Shown: in pieces, positions 1 through 8,542 of the stretch
Position numbering within the stretch: position 1 is the stretch's first letter
How the letters are laid out: the number at the start of each line of letters is the position of its first letter
Source: Mucilaginibacter sp. cycad4
Lineage (GTDB): Bacteria; Bacteroidota; Bacteroidia; Sphingobacteriales; Sphingobacteriaceae
DNA length: 64,000 nucleotides
Reading direction: 5' to 3'
Assembly: GCF_034263275.1 (NCBI RefSeq)
Contig: NZ_CP139559.1
Coordinates: forward strand, 1,674,001 to 1,738,000
The notes under the pieces: model-generated
What the model saw: the letters and a program-made list of their open reading frames with translations, nothing else
Told to the model about the DNA's origin: nothing
Databases searched by the model: none
Program-made: the position numbers and the translations under genes

Positions 1-618
1 GGCCGAATCTAAAATAGGGCAGCCCTTTTGGCCCGGGGAACCTTTTTTTCGGTCTTCCACCTGGCAGGCATTTGAGTAAGCGCCAATGTTTACGTAAATG
101 TTGCCATCGTTATCAAGCGTTATGGCTTTAGCTTCATGCTCATGACGGCTAATAAGACCGGTCACTATTTTTTCGGGCTGCTCAGGATTCATCACCTCGC
201 CCTTATCGTTCATTTTATAACGAAAAACCTCTTCGTCTGATGAGGCATACAGGTACCCATTTTTAATCGACATGCCTGTGCCGCTATAAGCGCCAAAGCT
301 GTTCTTTACGGTAGCCTTGCTGCCATCTTCGTGGAGCATTAATATCCCCTTATTGTTTTTGACATTGGTGAGTTTTACGTAGATGTCGCCTTGTGGAGTG
401 ATGGCAATATGACGGGTACCACCAAGCTTTTCGGCAATAATGCTGGCGCTAAAGCCTTCTGGAGTTTTAAGACCCGCGTTTTCTGTTGATGGAGCAGGGG
501 TAGAAGTGCTGTCGGCAGTTTTCTTTGAGTCGTTATTACTTTTGCAGGCTGTAATAAACATGATACCTCCCATAGCAACTACAGGCAGTATGGAACGTAA
601 TAATTTGCGGTTTTTCAT
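1..618 (-). CDS. Sorbosone/aldose dehydrogenase-like lipoprotein (3' end cut off by window edge)
   Basis: The frame is open from the ATG at 616-618 to base 1 (206 codons) with no stop, so the C-terminal part lies outside the window. The N-terminus is a lipoprotein signal (hydrophobic stretch ending MFITAC, Cys25) followed by a Ser/Thr/Pro-rich linker of about 20 residues. The body begins with GFSASIIAEKLGGTRHIA and continues through RHEHEAKAITLDNDGNIY, then NACQ and GSPGQKGCP. These resemble the start of the six-bladed propeller of soluble glucose/sorbosone dehydrogenases, which oxidise sugars with PQQ. Whether this copy binds PQQ cannot be judged because the catalytic half is missing. It is likely envelope-anchored and faces away from its neighbours. 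Confidence 0.75.
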   Translation of the reverse strand, partial: MKNRKLLRSILPVVAMGGIMFITACKSNNDSKKTADSTSTPAPSTENAGLKTPEGFSASIIAEKLGGTRHIAITPQGDIYVKLTNVKNNKGILMLHEDGSKATVKNSFGAYSGTGMSIKNGYLYASSDEEVFRYKMNDKGEVMNPEQPEKIVTGLISRHEHEAKAITLDNDGNIYVNIGAYSNACQVEDRKKGSPGQKGCPILDSA

Positions 619-895
619 GGTAAAGATTAATGGTTATCAAATTAAGTAAATATACCGATAATCCTAAAATCTGTTTTGTAGTAATCAGGTGACACTGTTG
701 TTTTTTTATCGAAGCATGATCCATTAATAAAATTTGGCGACAATAGAGTGCAGGCGCAATTGTTTGAAATAAAATTTGGTTAAATACCCTGTTGATAAAA
801 CATAGTATCAACTAACTAATGTCATGACATATAATGCTGTGTTTGATTAAACCATTGCTGATAGATCACGTCCTAACTATATAAAATTTACAATT

Positions 896-1708
896 ATGAA
901 GCACTTAGTCATATTATCAGCAATAGCAGCCGGAAGCTTATTTATCAGCAAAGCCAACGCCCAGGTATCTATACAATTTGGTATCAATATCCCGGCTCAC
1001 CGTGTTTATGTACCTGCTCCTCCTCCACCCGTGGTTGAAGAACAGCCCGTTTACGATGATAACGATAATGTAAATGTTAGCGACGACGATGATTACTATT
1101 ATCTGCCCGAGGTTGAGGCTTATTATAATGTGGGTGCAGGTTGCTATTATTATAATGATGGTAGCCGTTGGGTAAGTTGTGCTTACCTGCCCGGCGCATA
1201 CAGAGACTACAACTGGCGTACCGCTGTACGTTACGAAGTAAGGGCATCGCGTCCGTTCATGCGCCATGACTATTACAGGCAAAGGTGGGGCGGTTACATG
1301 GGAGACCGTGGTAACTGGGGCCACCGTTTTGACAGAAGGCCAGCAGGTGGTTATGCTTATCGCCCAGGCTGGGGTGCTGACCGTGGAAACTGGGGCAGAA
1401 GGCCTAACCCATATGATAACCGTGGTAACTGGGGAAGTGGCAGGGATAATCATAACTGGGGCAATGGTAATCACGACCGTGGTAATTGGGGTAATGGAAA
1501 TCAATCTAACAATGACAACCATGGCAATCATGGCGGATGGGGTAACGGACAGCAGCCTAACCATGGCAACAATGATAACCATGGCGGCCATGACAATCGT
1601 GGCAACTGGGGTGGCCGGCCATCAAACGGTGGCGGGCATGACAGGGGCAATGGCGGTGAACGTTTCTCTCAAAATGGGAACTCCGGTCGCGGCATGCGTA
1701 GGTTTTAA
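896..1708 (+). CDS. Secreted Gly/Asn/Trp/His-rich repeat protein
   Basis: The 270-residue protein has a signal peptide (residues 1-22, ending KANAQ). A proline patch and an acidic Asp/Asn stretch follow, then a Tyr-rich conserved block (YYNVGAGCYYYNDGSRWVSC) typical of short secreted Bacteroidota proteins. From about residue 135 it is low complexity, built on repeats of DRGNWG/NRGNWG and NHGNNDNHGG. There is no catalytic motif. The function is unknown: a cell-surface or matrix protein, or a His-rich metal binder, are possibilities. It is monocistronic, with a hairpin and T-tract about 30 bp downstream. The long antisense frame across the repeat is a codon-periodicity artefact. Confidence 0.75.
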   Translation: MKHLVILSAIAAGSLFISKANAQVSIQFGINIPAHRVYVPAPPPPVVEEQPVYDDNDNVNVSDDDDYYYLPEVEAYYNVGAGCYYYNDGSRWVSCAYLPGAYRDYNWRTAVRYEVRASRPFMRHDYYRQRWGGYMGDRGNWGHRFDRRPAGGYAYRPGWGADRGNWGRRPNPYDNRGNWGSGRDNHNWGNGNHDRGNWGNGNQSNNDNHGNHGGWGNGQQPNHGNNDNHGGHDNRGNWGGRPSNGGGHDRGNGGERFSQNGNSGRGMRRF

Positions 1709-1734
1709 TATTCTAACTCCCTATATATTAACTG

Positions 1735-1767
1735 AAAGGTCGCCTGTTACGGGCGATCTTTTTTTAT
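1735..1767 (+). terminator. Rho-independent terminator after the repeat protein
   Basis: AAAGGTCGCC, a six-base loop and GGGCGATCTT form a stem with one G-T wobble, followed by a run of T. It lies just downstream of the stop codon at 1708. Confidence 0.7.
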
Positions 1768-1899
1768 TTTAATGGTTACGGTGATTTTCAGATATCTAAT
1801 AAGCGTTAATTAATGAGCAATATAAACCATTTATTATCTACTAAACCTGTTTAGCATTACCATTTATATTATATATTTGGTTTTAAAAATACTAAATCC

Positions 1900-2913
1900 T
1901 TGAAGAAGAAATTATCTATAGTTGACATTGCCAATAGCCTCAATATATCTAAAACTACGGTATCTTTTATCCTGAACGGCCGCGCACAGGAAAAACGCAT
2001 CAGCGATGAGCTGGTGAAGCGCGTACTACAGTATGTAAAAGAGGTTGGTTATAAACCCAATTCGTTGGCCAAAAGTTTACGGACCGGCAAATCAAATATC
2101 ATTGGCTTGCTGGTACAGGATATTTCCAATCATTTTTTTGCCACAATAGCCCGTCGTATAGAGGATCTTGCTTACCAAAACGGTTATAAGATCATTTATA
2201 GCAGTACTGATAATGATACCCAAAAAACCCGCGAACTAATAGCTATGTTTCGCGACAGGCATGTTGACGGTTACATTATTACCCCGCCCGATAATATTGA
2301 AGAGGATATCAGCGATTTGATTAAAGATGGTTTCCCGGTGGTGCTTTTTGACCGCTACCTGCCTAAAGTAGCCACCGATTATGTAGTGGTTGATAACCTG
2401 TTCAGCACTTTTAACGCCACACAGTACCTTATTGATAAAGGACATAAAAACATCGCTTTTATAACTTACAGTTCTATCCAAACCCAAATGATAGAGAGGC
2501 TGGAAGGTTATGAAAAAGCCATGCACCAAAGTAAATTGAAATCCAATATAACCGAAGTTGATTTTCACACTTCCGATCAGGAACTGCTTAAATTAATGAC
2601 AAACTTCCTGGAAAAAAATAAAGATGTCGATGCCATCCTGTTCGCCAATAATCATTTGGGCAAATGCGGCTTGAAGGCCATCCGTAAGGCAGGTAAAAAT
2701 ATACCGGGTGATATTGCTTTGATCGCGTTTGATGATTACGAGCTTTTTGAATTATATACCCCGGCTGTTACCGCTATAGCTCAGCCAATTGATGAAATAG
2801 CCGACAATGTGATCAAGCTGCTGATGGAAAGGCTTAACGCTGCAACCCCCGAAGAAAAAAATCAACACATAACATTAGCCACAGAATTAATTATCAGGGA
2901 TTCATCAAACTAA
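1900..2913 (+). CDS. LacI-family transcriptional regulator
   Basis: A 337-residue repressor or activator. The N-terminal LacI helix-turn-helix spans about residues 5-26 (IVDIANSLNISKTTVSFILN) with the hinge region NSLAKSLRTGKSN. A periplasmic-binding-protein-like effector domain follows (about 60-330: IIGLLVQDISNHFFA, then GDIALIAFDDYELFELYTP). The start is TTG at 1900. No ATG lies in frame upstream, and the HTH begins at the usual distance from this codon. It is not flanked by a sugar operon, so its ligand cannot be guessed. It converges with the tesA-like gene. Confidence 0.93.
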   Translation: MKKKLSIVDIANSLNISKTTVSFILNGRAQEKRISDELVKRVLQYVKEVGYKPNSLAKSLRTGKSNIIGLLVQDISNHFFATIARRIEDLAYQNGYKIIYSSTDNDTQKTRELIAMFRDRHVDGYIITPPDNIEEDISDLIKDGFPVVLFDRYLPKVATDYVVVDNLFSTFNATQYLIDKGHKNIAFITYSSIQTQMIERLEGYEKAMHQSKLKSNITEVDFHTSDQELLKLMTNFLEKNKDVDAILFANNHLGKCGLKAIRKAGKNIPGDIALIAFDDYELFELYTPAVTAIAQPIDEIADNVIKLLMERLNAATPEEKNQHITLATELIIRDSSN

Positions 2914-2969
2914 TGAAATGTTTTGCAGGATAAGTTCAGGGTGATGGTGTACAAGTCCTGAACGATTGA

Positions 2970-3656
2970 TCATTTCAATTCATCTTGCAAAACTGCCCAT
3001 ACGTTGTTGGCTACAATCTTTGCACCCCGAGCGGTAGGGTGGATGCCATCGCCCTGGTTAAGTGATGGTATACCGCCAACGCCTTGTAATAAAAAGGGAA
3101 CAAGGGCCATATTGTTTTTTTTAGCCAGATTGGGGAAAATGTTTTTGAACTTACCGGTGTAATCGGCGCCCATGTTTGGCGGTACCTGCATGCCCAGCAA
3201 AACAAGTTTGGCATCGGGATATTTAGCTTTTACCTTATTAACTATTGATTGCAGATTTTTGGCGGTTTCGTTTACCGGGATCCCGCGAAGGCCGTCGTTA
3301 GCACCAAGCTCCAGTACAAAAACATCTATTTTTTGCTTTAACAGCCAGTCTATCCGGGCATTGCCGCCGGCGGTAGTTTCGCCGCTTAATCCGGCATTTA
3401 TTACTTTATACGGTAATTTTAATGAGTCAACCCGGCGACTGATCACACCCGGAAATGCATCGGCCGGATCATCAAGACCATACCCGGCAGTGAGGCTATC
3501 GCCAAAAAATAAAACTATTTTTTTTGATGCCGAATCAGTTTTTGCAGTTTCTGTAGCAGCTTGCGGCTGATCATTGTTTGGTGATTTAGCACCATCGCCG
3601 CAACCTGCCATAGTGAGGGCCGCAAGCAAGATACCGCTTAATGTAACTTTGTTCAT
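2970..3656 (-). CDS. tesA: TesA-like SGNH-fold esterase/lysophospholipase lipoprotein
   Basis: The SGNH hydrolase shows block I FFGDSLTAGYG (catalytic Ser54), the oxyanion block LELGANDGLRG and the C-terminal catalytic pair DGIHP (Asp203, His206). The family hydrolyses acyl esters and thioesters at the membrane surface. The N-terminus is a lipoprotein signal (LTMAGC, Cys19), so the enzyme is probably membrane-anchored rather than freely periplasmic as in E. coli. I take the ATG at 3656 because the longer frame adds only five residues before the signal. It lies 20 bp downstream of the ybbP-like permease in the same orientation and so ends a ybbA-ybbP-tesA operon. Confidence 0.88.
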   Translation of the reverse strand: MNKVTLSGILLAALTMAGCGDGAKSPNNDQPQAATETAKTDSASKKIVLFFGDSLTAGYGLDDPADAFPGVISRRVDSLKLPYKVINAGLSGETTAGGNARIDWLLKQKIDVFVLELGANDGLRGIPVNETAKNLQSIVNKVKAKYPDAKLVLLGMQVPPNMGADYTGKFKNIFPNLAKKNNMALVPFLLQGVGGIPSLNQGDGIHPTARGAKIVANNVWAVLQDELK

Positions 3657-3676
3657 ATAAAATAAATACAATGCGT

Positions 3677-6247
3677 TCAGGCGTTTGTTCTTAAAATCTC
3701 AAGCGGTGGCTTGTTAAGTACCCCGCGGCTATTCAGTAAACCAATAATAACAGTCAGCAAACTTACTATCAAAAATAGTACAAGTGCCGGCAATATATTC
3801 ACACTGTATGGTATTTCGAAACTATATTTTGCCAGGAAATAAGTGCCTGCAAAAGCTATCAGGATTCCGGTTAGGGCAGATAGGCTACCCAAAAACCAAT
3901 ACTCCAACGCGGTTATAGTAAAAATTTGTTTGCGGCTGGCTCCAAGGGTGCGTAGCAACACACTTTCCTGGATCCGCTGATATTTACTGATCCGCACCGA
4001 TGCTATCAGCACCACAATACCTGTGATAATACTGAACGCGCTCATGAAACGGATAACGTAACTTATTTTGCTTAACAACTCATCAACCACACTCAAAATT
4101 AGGCCAAGATCGATAATAGAAACATTGGGATATGTGCGTACTACCAACTGCTGAAAAGCTGCCGATACTTTGTTTGAGGGCACATGCGTCATCAATACAT
4201 GAAACTGTGGAGCATCTTCCAGTACACCTTTAGGGAAAACCACCTGGAAATTGGTTTGTACCTTACCCCAGTTAACCTTACGGATACTGGCTACATATGC
4301 AGGCATTTGTACGCCCTGTACATTAAATACTATTTTATCGCTAATTTTTAAGCTACCCCGTTTGGATAGGTTTTCTTCCACAGATACCGGGATTTCTTTA
4401 GAGGGATCAGCTTTGCCGATCCATTTGCCGTCCAGTAATTTTTCTGACGAGGTTAGCGAATCTCTAAAGGTTACCCGGTACTCCCAGGCAAATACGCCAT
4501 GCTGTATTTTGATGGTACTGTCCTTTGTAAGATCAGCTGCGGTTTTACCGTTGACCTGTTCAATCCGCATGGTCACAATAGGTACCTGCTGCAGTACCGG
4601 CAACCCCTGTTGCTTTGTCAACTGAACAACACCTTTTTCCTGGCTGTTCTGGATATCAAACAGGATCATGTTTGATTGATTGCCGCTGGTTGAAAGATTA
4701 ACCTGCTGCACCAGTAACGTTTGCACAAAATAAAGTGTGCAGATAAACATTGTGCTTAAGCCGATAGATACAATGAGGATAATTGTTTGATTGTTGGGAC
4801 GATATAAATTGGCAAATCCCTGCCGCCACAAATAGCTCCAGGAGCCTTTAATAATGGCTTTAGTAACACGCATCAGTAACCATGCTGTCGCTGTAAGGAT
4901 CATGAACGCAATTAAGATTCCAAGTGTAAACAGGATACTACCTATCAAGCTGTCTAACTGCAAATAAGTAAAGGCTATTATAAAGATTAGTATCAGCAGG
5001 TAAACCAGCCAACGCAAAGGATCCCGCCTGTTCCCGCTTTCATCAAACGAAATTCGGAGTGTATTGAGCGGCGAGATATTTCGTACAGAGATTAATGGCA
5101 GTAATGCAAAAAGGATAGAAATAATCACACCCAGCAAAATGCCCTGTCCTATAGCCATCCACGATATTTGTACGGAGATGGTAAAAGGCAGAAAATCCTT
5201 AAATACCAGCGGCAGTAAATGTTGAACAGCCGTACCCAATGTAGCCCCGGTAACAGAACCAATGATGCCTATTCCAATAATTTGTATCAGGTAAATTAAA
5301 AATGCTTCGGACGATTTAACGCCCAAACAGCGCATAATAGCTATTGATGCAATTTTCTCTTTTACATAAATATGAATAGCACTGGCTACACCAACGCAAC
5401 CCAGTAACAAGGCTACAAAGCCAACCAGCGATAAAAAGCGACTCAGGTCGCCAAATGCCCGACCTGTATTGTCTTTTTTTGTTTCGATGGTTTCAAAGCG
5501 CATTCCTGCTCTGTCAAGTATCGGGTCAATTTTTTTGCTGAGCTTATCTACATTTACAGATGAATTGAACTTATAGTAAAAGCTGTAATTAACCCGGCTG
5601 CCAATTTTTACAAGCCCGGTTTGCTCCAGGTACTGCATGGGGATATAAACCACCGGTGCTATACCTGCCATTACACCGCTTTGCCCGGGTGCTTTATTCA
5701 GGATGCCGGCAATCAGGAAATTGAGGTTACCCACTTTAACCGAATCACCTACTTTGGCATTGAACTGCAGCATCAGGGTTTTATCAACCAGGGCCATTTT
5801 GCCCTGCCTGAAATTAAGCCCGGCAGCTTCGGGTGTGGTTTCTAAAGTACCATAGTAGGGAAAACCTCCCTGTAAAGCCCTGATCTGCACTAACCGTGTG
5901 CCTTTTGTGCGCGGGAAATAAAGCATCGATGCAAAGCTCCGTTCCTGTGAGCGCTCATCACCCAATGAATCGAGCAGATGCTTCAATTTATCGTCAACCG
6001 GTTTGTTGCCTGATATGGCCAGATCGGCGCCGATGAGGGTTGCTGCCTGATCGTTCACATCATTTTGTACATTGTATTTGAACGAATAAATAGCCACCAA
6101 TGCAGCTATGCCAAATACAATGGCCGATATAAAAAGGAACAACCTGGAGCGGTTGCGCCTGCTATCGCGCCAGGCCATACTGAACAGCCAGGGGATATTT
6201 ATCTTTCTTTTAAAATCAACAGCGGTACTATCCATTAGCTTATCCAT
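3677..6247 (-). CDS. YbbP-like FtsX-family ABC transporter permease
   Basis: A large permease of 856 residues from the ATG at 6247. The first transmembrane helix is near residues 28-50 (LFLFISAIVFGIAALVAIYS), followed by a long MacB-like periplasmic domain and an FtsX core (from about 260: FLSLVGFVALLLGCVGVASA). Further helices, a second periplasmic domain and a C-terminal FtsX repeat (from about 735) complete it. Two FtsX repeats in one chain is the YbbP arrangement. The start overlaps the end of the ATPase gene by 8 bp, so translation is probably coupled. With the ATPase and the TesA-like lipoprotein it likely forms a mechanotransmission-type complex that hands lipophilic esters to the esterase; this role is inferred from the family. 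Confidence 0.9.
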   Translation of the reverse strand: MDKLMDSTAVDFKRKINIPWLFSMAWRDSRRNRSRLFLFISAIVFGIAALVAIYSFKYNVQNDVNDQAATLIGADLAISGNKPVDDKLKHLLDSLGDERSQERSFASMLYFPRTKGTRLVQIRALQGGFPYYGTLETTPEAAGLNFRQGKMALVDKTLMLQFNAKVGDSVKVGNLNFLIAGILNKAPGQSGVMAGIAPVVYIPMQYLEQTGLVKIGSRVNYSFYYKFNSSVNVDKLSKKIDPILDRAGMRFETIETKKDNTGRAFGDLSRFLSLVGFVALLLGCVGVASAIHIYVKEKIASIAIMRCLGVKSSEAFLIYLIQIIGIGIIGSVTGATLGTAVQHLLPLVFKDFLPFTISVQISWMAIGQGILLGVIISILFALLPLISVRNISPLNTLRISFDESGNRRDPLRWLVYLLILIFIIAFTYLQLDSLIGSILFTLGILIAFMILTATAWLLMRVTKAIIKGSWSYLWRQGFANLYRPNNQTIILIVSIGLSTMFICTLYFVQTLLVQQVNLSTSGNQSNMILFDIQNSQEKGVVQLTKQQGLPVLQQVPIVTMRIEQVNGKTAADLTKDSTIKIQHGVFAWEYRVTFRDSLTSSEKLLDGKWIGKADPSKEIPVSVEENLSKRGSLKISDKIVFNVQGVQMPAYVASIRKVNWGKVQTNFQVVFPKGVLEDAPQFHVLMTHVPSNKVSAAFQQLVVRTYPNVSIIDLGLILSVVDELLSKISYVIRFMSAFSIITGIVVLIASVRISKYQRIQESVLLRTLGASRKQIFTITALEYWFLGSLSALTGILIAFAGTYFLAKYSFEIPYSVNILPALVLFLIVSLLTVIIGLLNSRGVLNKPPLEILRTNA

Positions 6248-6929
6248 TGATGGTTTTTTCGTCGGCAATCAATTTGCCGCCTTTTATCCTGATAATGCGC
6301 TGCGTTTTGGCTGCCAGCTCAAGGTCATGCGTTACCACTACGAGGGTAGTGCCGGCCTCCTTATTCAGATCGAAAATAAGTTTGATCACCTTATCGCTGG
6401 TCTCTGCATCGAGGTTACCTGTTGGTTCATCTGCAAATAAGATCCGGGGAGCATTTGAAAAGGCACGGGCAAGTGAAACACGCTGCTGCTCGCCGCCCGA
6501 AAGCTGGAGCGGGTAATGATGGCCGCGCTCTGATAAGCCTACTTTATCCAATAGGTCCAAAGCCCGTACCTTGATATTTTTTTCGCCTCTGAGCTCGAGC
6601 GGTACCATCACGTTTTCGAGGGCAGTTAGTGTAGGTAATAGCTGGAAATTCTGAAATATGAATCCTACGTGCTGATTACGTACTTGTGCACGCTGGTCTT
6701 CTGTAAGCTTGTTGAGGTTGATCCCATTGAGCTCAACAGTGCCTGAAGTTGAACGGTCAAGCCCGGCGCAAAGGCCAAGCAAGGTGGTTTTTCCGCTGCC
6801 TGAAGGCCCAACAATGGCATTGGTTGAACCTACTGCTACTGAGAAATTTATTTGATCGAGCACGTTGAGCGTACGACCGGCACTTTGGTATGTTTTACTT
6901 AAATCAGAGATATTGAGGATATTGTCCAC
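6240..6929 (-). CDS. YbbA/LolD-type ABC transporter ATP-binding protein
   Basis: A nucleotide-binding subunit with Walker A GPSGSGKTT, signature LSGGEQQRVSLARA, Walker B ILFADEPTGNLD and H-loop VVVTHDLEL. All are canonical for the MacB/LolD/YbbA group. I place the start at GTG 6929 because family members begin with this stretch (DNILNISDLSKTY). An in-frame GTG at 6977 would add 16 residues that do not look conserved. It energises the permease encoded just downstream (8 bp overlap). The group works by conformational pulling rather than ordinary transport, as known from MacB and LolCDE. Confidence 0.92.
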   Translation of the reverse strand: MDNILNISDLSKTYQSAGRTLNVLDQINFSVAVGSTNAIVGPSGSGKTTLLGLCAGLDRSTSGTVELNGINLNKLTEDQRAQVRNQHVGFIFQNFQLLPTLTALENVMVPLELRGEKNIKVRALDLLDKVGLSERGHHYPLQLSGGEQQRVSLARAFSNAPRILFADEPTGNLDAETSDKVIKLIFDLNKEAGTTLVVVTHDLELAAKTQRIIRIKGGKLIADEKTING

Positions 6930-7034
6930 AGATGTTTTTTTATGGTATAGATACAAAAAAGCCGGGGTTGTTACCACGCCCGGTCATTGAATGTCCAAGT
7001 ATTATGCCATCTTTACTTTTAACTGACATTGAGT

Positions 7035-7633
7035 TTAAAGACGGCTTTTCAAATCGTCCCGTATCTTATTTTCCCATTCGTCTTTTAAAATACTCAGCAC
7101 AATCGAGTCGCGGCGGCTGCCATCGGCAAGAGGCGTATGATTTCGCAAAACGCCTTCAACTGTACAGCCGATGCTTTTCATGGCAGCTATACTTCGCTGA
7201 TTGCGGGCATCTGCCCTGAATTCCACGCGTTCCATTCCAAGTGTATCAAAGGCAAATTGCAGCAGCAAAAACTTACAATGTTTGTTGAGCCCGCTTCCTC
7301 TGAATTTTTCGCCAAACCAGGTATACCCTAACTGCAGGGTTTGATAGGCAGGCTGAATATCATAGAAACGGGTACTGCCTGCATACTCGCCGCACTCTTT
7401 ATCAAAAATTATAAAAGGATATTCCTTACCTGTAGCACGGCCATTAGCAGCTGCCTTGATGTAAGCCCGCATTCCATCCTCGCCGGCAGCGCTTGTGAGC
7501 GAATAATTCCAGGTATCGGGTCGTTGATGGCAAAAGGGAGCAGGTAGTCAAGGTCAATTTTCTGTAAAGGGCGTAATAGTACCCTGTCATCTTCTAAAAC
7601 ATAGGTTGCTTCGGGATTAAATGCAGTGCTCAT
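7035..7633 (-). pseudogene. GNAT-family N-acetyltransferase, disrupted by a one-base deletion
   Basis: Two overlapping frames together encode one RimJ/RimL-like acetyltransferase. The first (from ATG 7633) gives RVLLRPLQKIDLDYLLPF and AINDP, then runs into nonsense. The second resumes at DTWNYSLTSAAGEDGMRAYI and continues through YTWFGEKFRGSGLNKHCK (acetyl-CoA loop region) to the end. Joining them needs one extra base in the Pro codon at about 7518-7520, inside a GGG run on the plus strand. The total length (599 bp) is one base short of 200 codons including the stop. This is either a true pseudogene or a sequencing error in a short homopolymer; the downstream part is otherwise intact. Confidence 0.85.
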
Positions 7634-7661
7634 CGTTAATTGTTATTGCCTGGTATGAAAG

Positions 7662-8294
7662 TTAAGCTTTATCGGCCATTGCAAGCTCATACATCTGGTC
7701 AAAAGGTTTATTTTTTAGTTCGATGGCAACAGTGGAGTTCCGCTGCTCACAATATTTAAGCATCTCATAACAATCGGTTAAAATATCGTCATCAACTCCT
7801 TTAAAAGTCATTTCCACCACTTTGCCCGAGATCTTATAATAATCGTCAAGTGCCGCAATACCTTTTTCTGTTATCTTGATCAGTTTAGCCCGTTTGTCAT
7901 CGGGCGAGGTGCGTTCATCTATCTTACTTTCACGAATGAGCCGGTTAATGACGTCCATGCCGGTAGTTGTTTCGGCGAACATATAATTGATCAGGTCGCT
8001 TTTTCTTACTTCACCAAGATGAAGCAATCCATTCAGGTAATAAAAACTTTCGGCAGGAGGGACGCCGATGTGGTTAACTGCCGATCGGAAATAAAGCGAA
8101 TAAGCACTTAAAATACGGCCGAGGATTTTAAGTAAATAGGCGCCGTTCATGATACGCTCGCCTTTTTTGTCGGGGTGTTTAGGCTTTGGGCGTTGTTTTT
8201 GCAGATAATATCTGCAAAATGCTTCTACAGTAGGTTGTTCACTTACTGCTTCAAAAGCAGCCCACTCGTCAACTAATTGCACTATCGGTTTCAT
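7662..8294 (-). CDS. MarR-family transcriptional regulator
   Basis: A 210-residue winged-helix protein. The MarR core (about residues 85-165) contains LLHLGEVRKSDLINYMF, then TTTGMDVINRLIRESKI and the wing RTSPDDKRAKLIKITEKG. The N-terminal 50 residues are basic and of unknown role. It is divergent from a two-gene ABC exporter with 248 bp between the start codons. That region holds an 11-bp inverted repeat, so control of the exporter by this protein is a reasonable inference, as is common for MarR proteins next to efflux genes. Confidence 0.88.
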   Translation of the reverse strand: MKPIVQLVDEWAAFEAVSEQPTVEAFCRYYLQKQRPKPKHPDKKGERIMNGAYLLKILGRILSAYSLYFRSAVNHIGVPPAESFYYLNGLLHLGEVRKSDLINYMFAETTTGMDVINRLIRESKIDERTSPDDKRAKLIKITEKGIAALDDYYKISGKVVEMTFKGVDDDILTDCYEMLKYCEQRNSTVAIELKNKPFDQMYELAMADKA

Positions 8295-8362
8295 TTTATT
8301 CCGGTTTGGACGTAAAATTATAAACTTATTTCTAAAATGTTTTAATTATTACCGAATAGGAA

Positions 8363-8460
8363 TATATTTGTAAAACTATGTCGAAATTGAAATATATAGA
8401 AAATAAAAATGGCTTAACGTTCCGTTCTGATTTATTTCAATAATTTTAGATTGAAATAAA
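8363..8460 (+). promoter_or_regulatory. Putative promoter and inverted-repeat operator of the ABC exporter
   Basis: TATATTTG at 8363-8370 matches the Bacteroidota -7 box TAnnTTTG. Downstream, TTTATTTCAAT (8431-8441) and ATTGAAATAAA (8450-8460) form a perfect 11-bp inverted repeat with an 8-base spacer. A third half-site, ATTGAAATA, lies at 8386-8394. The site is between divergent marR and ABC genes. Binding by the MarR protein is inferred, not shown. Confidence 0.5.
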
Positions 8461-8542
8461 AATGTTTTTCGGCCTCAATCGTCAACCCTAATAAAGGTGC
8501 GATTTACATTCGCGAAATGAGAATTATAAATCAAAGATCACT

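Noticed and set aside
938..1591. Long minus-strand frame (217 codons) opposite the repeat protein
   Set aside because: It mirrors the Gly/Asn/Trp repeats and reads as monotonous Val/Ile/Thr; a codon-periodicity artefact.
1290..1640. CRISPR-like regular repeats
   Set aside because: The repeats are in frame, of uneven spacing and encode DRGNWG units; no spacers or cas genes.
2915..2976. Nested inverted repeats (GTTCAGG/CCTGAAC, GAAATG/CATTTC) between LacI and TesA genes
   Set aside because: Possibly a convergent terminator, but loops are long and T-tracts are missing.
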